64,000 nucleotides of DNA, taken from positions 209,078 to 273,077 of the forward strand of contig SWDT01000094.1 in NCBI GenBank assembly GCA_009193035.1, given 5' to 3'. The notes under the pieces are model-generated. The model did no database searches, was not told the origin of the DNA, and worked only from the letters and a program-made list of their open reading frames with translations. The translations under genes and the position numbers were made by a program. Of this stretch, positions 56,676-64,000 are shown piece by piece. The first letter of the stretch is position 1. Each line of letters opens with the position of its first letter. The stretch comes from Halicephalobus mephisto (Eukaryota > Nematoda > Chromadorea > Rhabditida > Panagrolaimidae).

Positions 56676-58757
56676 ATGTGGTTAGGTTCTATCATATTCA
56701 ACATCTTATTTCTTTTTCCACTAGTAAGTGGGAAATGCGCCTGGGATGCTTGTACTGAGTGGAGTAATGACCCGAATATTGTAAATCTTCACGTTGTTCC
56801 TCATTCCCATGATGATATGGGATGGCTAAAGACTGCTGACGACTACTTCACTGGGATGAACGGGGATAGAAGTGTTCATGTCTCTGTCTACCACACTTAC
56901 ACCAATGTGGTGGCAGAGTTGAAGATGGATCCAAAGAAGAAGTTTGCCGTGTGTGAAGTCGGGTTCTTCACAAGATGGCTCGAAAGTAGTGATACTGATC
57001 TTCTTAATGACTTCGTTTCTCTGGTGAACAACGGACAGATAGAGTTGGTCTGTGGAGGCTGGGTGCAGCCGGATGAAGCTGGAACTCACTACGTCGACCT
57101 CGTGGACATGTACACTCTGGGGTTGAGGAAGCTGAATAGCAGTGTTGGAGGAGAATGCGCCAAAGTTAGAACTGGATGGCAGATCGATCCCTTCGGACAC
57201 AGTCGGGAACATTCTAATTTCTTAGCTATGGTGAGTTGAGATTTAATTGATTAATAAGAAAACATATTTTAGATGGGGTACGAGTCGGTCTATTTCGCAA
57301 GACAACATTATAGAGAATATGATTTGAGAGTGAAGAACAAGAATCTCGAGTTCCAGTGGTACACTTCAGATGAAAACCGTATGCTTTTCATTTATTTATA
57401 AAGTTTTGAAATGATAATGAGCCTAGAACTGAAATATAGTTAATCTGCAGAAGACAATTTTTTACTTGCAACATATTCTGACTTTTCTTAATGCACATCC
57501 TATGTTAATCTTTTTACATAGATTTGTATTTAATTCTGTCATTACCAAAAAAATACTGCAATTCAAAGTCAAAAATGAACCTCAAATGTTGGGACAGAGA
57601 TATAAAAAGAAGATGTAACGAAAACGGGTTAATACTCAGTAAAAATATATAAATAAAAAATTAAATATTTGTTTCAAAACATTTTTATTCAGTTCCATGT
57701 TCCCAAATATGCTATCGTAAATGATAAAAAGATTTTCAAAGAAATGATTGGCGATCGTTTTCAGCTACCAGAAAACTGCTCGGCGGATCGCTTTATGGCA
57801 CAGACTATGGAAGTCCGACATTGTTCAACTGGGATTTCAGAGTCAGCGCTGTGTAAGTTTGCTGATAATAATCATGATTGTCTAATAAACTCATTTAGCC
57901 CGCCGATTATTGACAATCCGAAGTTGGAGAATTACAATGCTGAATACTTTAGAATAGTACTCGAAAATGAAATATCCAAGAGAGTGGCTGTATATCCTCA
58001 CAACCACGTTTTGCTGCTTATGGGAGGAGATTTCCACTACAGTCACGCAAACTTGCTTTTCACGAATATTGACAAACTTATTAAAATAGCAAACAATATG
58101 ACAACAAGAAAAGTTAATGCTTTTTACTCGACACCCTCCTGTTATACAGAAGCCATAAAGGAAGCTATTCCTCACTGGACTAACAAGACTGCCGACTTTT
58201 TCCCCTATGCTCGTAAGAACAACTCTTATTGGTCAGGTTACTACACTTCTAAGCCGGCGATGAAAGGTCTTGTTAGACAGAGTTCCAACCTTATCAACTC
58301 TGTCAGGCAACTTGGAGTCTTTGCTCTTGACCAGGAATTGAATGAGTACTCCGTGAAAGAACATAAACTCGAAAGAGCCATCGGACTGAGTCAGCACCAC
58401 GATGCGATCACTGGAACATCCAAGGAAGCTGTCACTCAGGATTACGAAAGAAGACTTCTTAGCGGTTGGGATAGTGCCGAGAGCGCCTTCAATGACTATC
58501 TTAAGAACCTTAACCAGAGATTCATCTCAACGAACAACCAATTCCCAGTTCGAACCTTCTGCAGGAACCTTAACGAATCTGAATGCAGTTTTACCAACAA
58601 GAACCAGGATAACTTCACTATCACAATCTACAACGGATATAGTCGGAATGTGGAACAATTGATCAGAATTCCGCTTTATGAGAACACCATTGGAGTCTTA
58701 GATAGCAACGGAAATGAACCGAATCAGGCTTGGGTAAGTTTCCGGATGCATAAATAA
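56676..58757 (+). CDS. Lysosomal-type alpha-mannosidase (GH38), copy 1, lacks C-terminal half
   Basis: Exons 56676-57230, 57273-57378, 57765-57852 and 57899-58733 splice in frame to 528 codons. If the last donor is not used, translation ends at 58757 after seven more. Residues 1-19 are a signal peptide (…FLFPLVSG). GH38 landmarks are PHSHDDMGW (metal ligands His45, Asp47), [11 protein letters not shown] (nucleophile Asp171), [22 protein letters not shown], and [11 protein letters not shown] (metal His). GH38 lysosomal enzymes are normally about 950-1000 aa and continue with beta-sandwich domains. These follow only in copy 2, from 61375. The donor at 58734 (GTAAGT, phase 0) could in principle splice to that acceptor. 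The enzyme would remove alpha-mannose from N-glycans in lysosomes; a protein without the C-terminal half is unlikely to be stable. Confidence 0.82.
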
Positions 58758-59151
58758 AGGCAAAATTGCATAATTCCCTCCAGAGTATTATTGTGGAGAA
58801 AAGTATTTCAAACTAGCAAAACCCGCTGATTTATTCGCGGTTTGGGAACTGAACTGTTTTCTTTTATTTTTTCTTGTTATACTTTGACCTTCTTTTCTGT
58901 TGATTATTCCTTCACGAATCACATGTCAAATTTTGTGTTTGGAAGTTTCGTGTATTGATTACCATTTAAGCATCCTGAACATATAATTTTCTCCGGAGTT
59001 TGCACAAGGTTGAGATAATTGGGAATGCATAAGAAGCTTAGTCCAACGCGTCTCTACGATAGTTTTCTTATCAATTGCTGCTTAATTGAATGACTACAAC
59101 TACTGTTTCATCTGTGAAGATAACTCATCTGATCAATTGCACACAACTATT
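58758..59151. other. Spacer between mannosidase copies, promoter of copy 2
   Basis: About 0.4 kb. The complement of cttatcaatt at 59067-59076 gives a TTGATAAG GATA-type site 80 bp before the copy-2 start, paralleling copy 1. The expected fifth exon of copy 1 is absent. Confidence 0.5.
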
Positions 59152-62100
59152 ATGTTTCTTTGTGTTGTGTTCAGTTTGTTCATCTTCCCATTAATAAGCG
59201 GGAAATGCGCTTGGGATGTTTGTCCTCAATGGAGTAATGATCCAGATATTATAAATCTCCACATTGTTCCGCATTCCCATGACGATATGGGATATGTAAA
59301 GACTGTGGATGATTACTTTACTGGGATTAACGGAGATACTGCTAAATTGCATACCGCCGTCTATCACATCTATACCAATGTCATCACAGAACTGAAGATG
59401 GATGGGAAGAAGAAATTCAGCGTGTGTGAAGTCGGATTCCTTACCAGATGGCTTGAGAATGCGGATGATTACCTTGTCAACAATTTCATTACTCTGGTGA
59501 ACAACGGACAGATAGAGCTGGTCTGTGGAGGCTGGGTGCAGCCGGATGAAGCCACAAGTCACTATATCGACCTCATCGACATGTACACTCTGGGGTTGAG
59601 GAAGCTGAATAGCAGTGTTGGAGGAGAATGCGCCAAAGTTAGAACCGGATGGCAGATCGATCCCTTCGGACATAGCCGAGAACACTCTAATCTCTTAGCC
59701 ATGGTTGGTTAGTACTTGGATGATTAATAAGAAAACATATTTTAGATGGGATATGATTCAGTCTACTTTGGAAGGGAGCACCACAAGGAACACGATTTGA
59801 GGATAAAAAACAAAACTCTCGAATTCCAGTGGTATACTTCTAATGAAAATCGTGAGTTATTTTATTGGTTATTGAAATATGAGAACCTTAGGGAATCTAG
59901 AACTGGAAAATGATTGATATGCAAAATAGTTGATTTTGGTTAACGCTTAATATTTCTTTATTTATAAAAGATTCAGTATTATTACTTCGATTTATTACTA
60001 TTTTTTACTATTAAGAAAACAATTTCACGTTTAGAGTGAAAAAATGAAAAGCTTTTTGCATTAGGCAAAATATACAAATGAAGAAAATATAACAATGAGT
60101 ATGTTAGTAGTTAAGAAGACATAAACTAAATAATTACCCACTAATTTTAAGCCTCTTTGTTACTGTGCTTTTTTTAATATCAAAAGTAAACATGGAAATT
60201 ACATGGGGATGTTAAAGAAGATAATTCGTAACCATTTTCAGCTGACAGAAAACTGATCGGTGGGGCATTCTATGGAATACACTATGGATCTCCTATCCCA
60301 TTTCATTGGGATTATGTAGAGATGTCCAGGCAAGTTGAAAATAGTAATTACTGAACAACAAATCGATTTAGTCCTCCTATTATTGACAATCCTAAATTGG
60401 AAGGTTATAATGTTGATTACTATACATCAATGCTTGAACTTGAGATTTCGCTTAGATTATCCGCTGAACCCCATAATCACATTCAGATGCTGATCGGTGG
60501 TGATTTTCAATACACGAATGCGAATCTCATTTATACAAATCTTGACAAACTCATCAAACTAGCGAACAATATGACAACAAGAAAAGTTAATGCTTTTTAC
60601 TCGACTCCCTCCTGCTATACGAAGGCTATAAAAGGAGCTATCACGTCTTGGACGAGCAAGACTGCGGATTTCTTCCCTTATGCCGATAAGAACAACTCTT
60701 ACTGGACAGGTTACTTTACTTCTAAGCCGGCGATGAAAGGTCTTGTTAGACAGAGTTCCAACCTTATCAACTCTGTCAGGCAACTTGGAGTCTTTGGTCT
60801 TGACCAGGAATTGAATGAGTACTCCGTGAAAGAACATAAACTCGAAAGAGCCATCGGACTGAGTCAGCACCACGACGCGATTACTGGAACATCCAAGGAA
60901 GCTGTCACTCAGGATTACGAAAGAAGACTTCTTAGTGGTTGGGATAGTGCCGAGAGCGCCTTCATGACTATCTTAAAACCTTAACCAGAGATTCATCTCA
61001 ACGAACAACCAATTCCCAGTTCGAACCTTCTGCAGGAACCTAACGAATCTGAATGCAGTTTTACCAACAAGAACCAGGATAACTTCACTATCACAATCTA
61101 CAACGGATATAGTCGAATGTGGAACAATTGATCAGAATTCCGCTTTATGAGAAACCATTGGAGTTTTAGATAGCAACGGAAATGAACCGAATCAGGCTTG
61201 GGTACGGGTTTAAAGAGATATTGTTCATGAAAGGCTTGAATTGCATGAAAAGTCAAATATTGTTAAAGTGATCTTAAAATTTAAAGCGCATCTTCCGCAG
61301 CAACATGATGCTTTTGCAAAATTAAGAAGCTGGCTTTTCTAAAAAATGTTGAAATAATAATAATTACTTTTCAGATTGTTTCTACTTTCGATAATAAGCA
61401 AATCAACAACATTCACAGATCCCCGAATGAACTTGTCTTGCTTGCCAATCTTCCTGCCAATGGCTTCACCACCTACTTTGTCGAAAACCTAGCGAACTCC
61501 AAAACATCGAAAATTCCAATTCATCTAGAAGCCAAACTCTCTGCTAAAGCGAACAGCATCTCAAATGGCCTGATCACTTTGAATTTCGATGGAAATGGTT
61601 TTCTCAATTCAATTACAGATTCACAAGGCACGCATCCATTTCAACAGCAATTCTGGGCTTACAATGGCCATATCCCAGTTCCTACTGGAACCCAGACAAG
61701 TGGAGCTTATGTCTTCCGGCCTCAAGGGGATCCCACGCTGATTGCCAAATATGGTAGAGCTGATGTGACCTTCACTTACCTGGAGGCGAGGTGTTTGTAG
61801 CTACGTGGCTCAGACGATCCGTCTTTTCCCTAACGATAACAAGATCGAGTTTGAATGGACCATCGGGCCTCTCCCAATTGTCAAGGTCGAGTAAGTTTCC
61901 ACCTACTAAATCGTATCACATTTGAATTATTTAGCAAATTGGATACTTCTCTTGAGGTGATAACCCGATACTCCACAAACATCGCTTCCAACAAAACTTT
62001 CTCACCGACCCAATGGAAGACAGATGATGAAGCGCATCAGAAACTATGCCCCTGATTTTGACTATATAATGGATGAGCCGGTCGCGGGCAACTACTACCC

Positions 62101-62719
62101 AGTGACGTCATCTGCTATACTCGAAGACTCAAACATGGGAATGACGGTCATCACCGACAGAGCCCAAGCTTGTGGTTCTATCGTCACAGACAAATTGAAT
62201 TCCTCATCCATAGAAGAGATCTGTACGATGACGGCTATGGAGTTCGCGAGCCTCTTAACGAACCAGGCAAGGCCGGAAAAGGTCTTGTTGTCAGAGGGAA
62301 GCATTGGGTGGTTATCGGACCTCAAGTAAGGAAAGTCCGGCCTCAACTCCAACTGCAAATGTTCCACTCTCCAATTATCTCCTTCTCAACCTTCCAAGAC
62401 CTTCAGATGTTCAGCGAACTCTACTTGATTGAGTACTCCGGGATTAAAGAGTTGCCAGAGAACGTCCATGTGTTGACTTTGAAGCACTGGACGGTAATTC
62501 TATCCTTCTCCGACTCGAGCACTACTACGGAATGAACGAAGATCCAGATCTTTCCAAGCCTGTGTTGTCGATCTGAACTCTTTATTCAGCGACCTCAAAG
62601 TAGGATCAGTGATGGAAACTAATCTTGCAGCAAGTCAGATGATGGGAGCTATTACCGACACCAAGGTAACGCTCAATCCACTGGATATTAGAACCTTTAT
62701 CTTGACTTTTACTCAATAA
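59152..62719 (+). pseudogene. Lysosomal-type alpha-mannosidase (GH38), copy 2, full length but frameshifted
   Basis: The exon pattern mirrors copy 1: 59152-59703, 59746-59851 (106 nt in both), 60242-60329 (88 nt in both), 60372-about 61201, then 61375-about 61881 and further exons to a stop at 62717-62719 (…NPLDIRTF). The signal peptide (MFLCVVFSLFIFPLISG) and Asp in QIDPFGHS are intact; Trp after HDDMG is Tyr here. The frame is open to about 60964, then breaks repeatedly. Relative to copy 1 there are single-base losses near 60970, 60977, 61041, 61115 and 61153. The unduplicated C-terminal part needs further shifts near 61785, 62015, 62190, 62472 and 62562. Intron 3 has a GC donor (AG|GCAAGT at 60330). 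Either a pseudogene or a gene damaged by consensus errors; the C-terminal protein sequence is otherwise well conserved. Confidence 0.75.
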
Positions 62720-63425
62720 ATAGATTGTGAGGTTAATAAATAAAATCCAAAATACTCTATAGATCATGAAACAGGAAGGATATTTTTTAAGATTTCTGAA
62801 AATGGGTGTCAAGTAGATATAATGTAGTTTTGCACTATTTGTATTTTAGGTGAATGTAAATGAACACAATGGAATATTTTTGTACCCATTATGCTACTGA
62901 ACGAAATAATGCAATTTTGTGTTCTCGTCCACAATAATTCTAGACTGAATTTGCATATGTTCACACTGATGGGAATCTGATTATGTCTGCAATTTCCAAA
63001 AAGCAAGGTATATAATCTCAATTTAGACTTTTGACTGAAGGTCATAAAAAAATTGCTGCTGATTCACAACTAGTTTTCCGTAAAAATAAATCTTTTTTAC
63101 AAAAAAGTCAATTTTTTCGCATTTTATATTATTTAAATAAAATTTTAAATTTCTCGAAAAATTGAAAATTTAATTTTTGTAATTTTTAGAAAATTTAGGA
63201 CATTTTTGAATTTAATAAAAAAAGTTTTAAATTTTTCGATTATTTTGAATTTATTTTATCCTGTCTCTGAAATCCCTTTGTTGAAAATTCTAACCTAAAC
63301 AGTTTTTTCATTCAATTCCGTCCGTATTTCCATGACAACACTGAACTTGCACTTTTTTTTTTATTTTTATTTTGATCACGGAACATGATAAGCCAACACT
63401 TTTCATTCAGTAGCGAATTTTCTTG
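62720..63425. other. Intergenic, AT-rich
   Basis: AATAAA overlaps the mannosidase stop and recurs at about 62736. Nothing else is recognised before the transporter start. Confidence 0.5.
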
Positions 63426-64000
63426 ATGGAGAAAGATACTTGGAGGGTCGTTATTATTTGTTCTCATCTTTCCTTGGCCTGTAATTTCGAAAATGGATTC
63501 AGTGCTACTTATCTCAACAACCCCATCGACGAATTCAAGCAATTTTTAAACGAATCCTACACCAGAAGAGGAGTCGAATTCACCGAAAGTAAATATGACT
63601 TAATTTGGAATATTATTTGTAACATTTGGTTCGTTGATTTTTTTTTGGGATTTTTCTAAGTCCGATTTATAAATGACAAATTTGGAAGGAAAGTTGGATT
63701 TATCCTGATGAATTCGTTCATTTTGCTTGCTTCTATCTCTAGATTACTGTCAGTATTACTGTATTGTCCAGAGTTGCTGATAGCGGCGAGGATTATAGCC
63801 AGTATTTCCTTGGCAGTGGCATATCAGAGTTTGATTTTGTTTTTGCAAGAATGTTCTCCGACAAAACTAAGAGGGGCTATGAGTTTTTCGAGGTAAATAA
63901 AAATAAATTAAATTATTTTCTAAAACATTTCACTTTTTTTAAAATTAAAATAAAATAAAATTTTTAAAAAATAAAATTAATGAAAATTTGTAGGATATTT
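63426..64000 (+). CDS. MFS sugar-transporter-like protein, 5' part, runs off the window
   Basis: ATG at 63426 opens a frame with a first hydrophobic segment, then FSATYLNNPIDEFKQFLNES (first extracytoplasmic loop of nematode SLC2-like carriers), a second membrane helix (LIWNIICNIWFVDFFLGFF), the loop motif NDKFGRK (D-x2-GR[RK]), helices 3 and 4, and ECSPTKLRGAMSF, the [ES]-x-SPTxxRG signature after helix 4. The exon ends at 63892 (GTAAAT donor, phase 2), and an acceptor tgtag at 63993 starts the next exon at the window edge. Oddity: a TAA at 63657-63659 lies in frame between helix 2 and NDKFGRK. A missing base before it and an extra A at about 63673 would explain it, since the frame is the same on both sides. 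Probably a facilitative hexose-type transporter; the substrate is unknown. Confidence 0.75.

Noticed and set aside
63588..63660. Intron in the transporter starting at GTAAAT (63591) to remove the TAA
   Set aside because: The sequence it would remove encodes the conserved second membrane helix, and no suitable acceptor precedes NDKFGRK.

Overview
The window looks like nuclear DNA of a Caenorhabditis-like nematode. It is AT-rich, most introns are 40-55 nt with GTAAGT-like donors and TTTTCAG acceptors, possible spliced-leader acceptors lie a few bases before some start codons, and the gene families are nematode-type. All gene models below were spliced by eye from the sequence. No tRNA, rRNA or CRISPR array could be supported.

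Layout. 1-6.0 kb is mostly repeats (a 211-bp direct repeat, heat-shock-element-like TTCnnGAA clusters, tandem arrays) with one doubtful exon. 6.0-10 kb holds a Ulp/SENP-type (C48) gene whose catalytic Cys is replaced by Ser, and the first member (A) of an unnamed four-member family. 10.3-11.5 kb is a dead mariner element. 12-19.5 kb holds an LRAT/PLAAT-like acyltransferase, a Ser/Thr kinase and a secreted protein I do not recognise. 22-25.4 kb holds two tandem membrane-anchored FkbM-type methyltransferases. 25.8-37.2 kb holds the other three family members: B on minus, carrying inserted alpha-actinin/spectrin-like repeats; D on minus, in which an acidic tail replaces the zinc domain; and C on plus, with an in-frame TGA at the start of exon 2. 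37.4-49.8 kb is a large minus-strand PLEKHG5-like RhoGEF whose introns are full of TIR elements and satellites; satellites continue upstream to 55 kb. 56.7-62.7 kb is a tandem pair of lysosomal-type GH38 alpha-mannosidases, the first lacking its C-terminal half and the second full length but repeatedly frameshifted. 63.4 kb to the edge is the 5' part of an MFS sugar-transporter-like gene.

The most novel content is the WGY/zinc-ribbon family, named here for its G-R-x-C-x2-G-W-G-Y motif. Members share exon architecture (about 57-62, then 77-78 codons, then a long exon; phase-0 introns), a small Cys motif, a helical domain and usually an eight-Cys zinc-ribbon-like module. Member B has a spectrin/actinin repeat block between the helical and zinc parts, a chimera I do not know from any described family. 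Other points of note are the C-to-S Ulp-like protein, a possible micro-exon that would give the RhoGEF a PDZ ligand, patchy gene conversion between the mannosidases, and a run of small indels crossing two unrelated genes at 60.9-63.7 kb that looks more like consensus error than decay.
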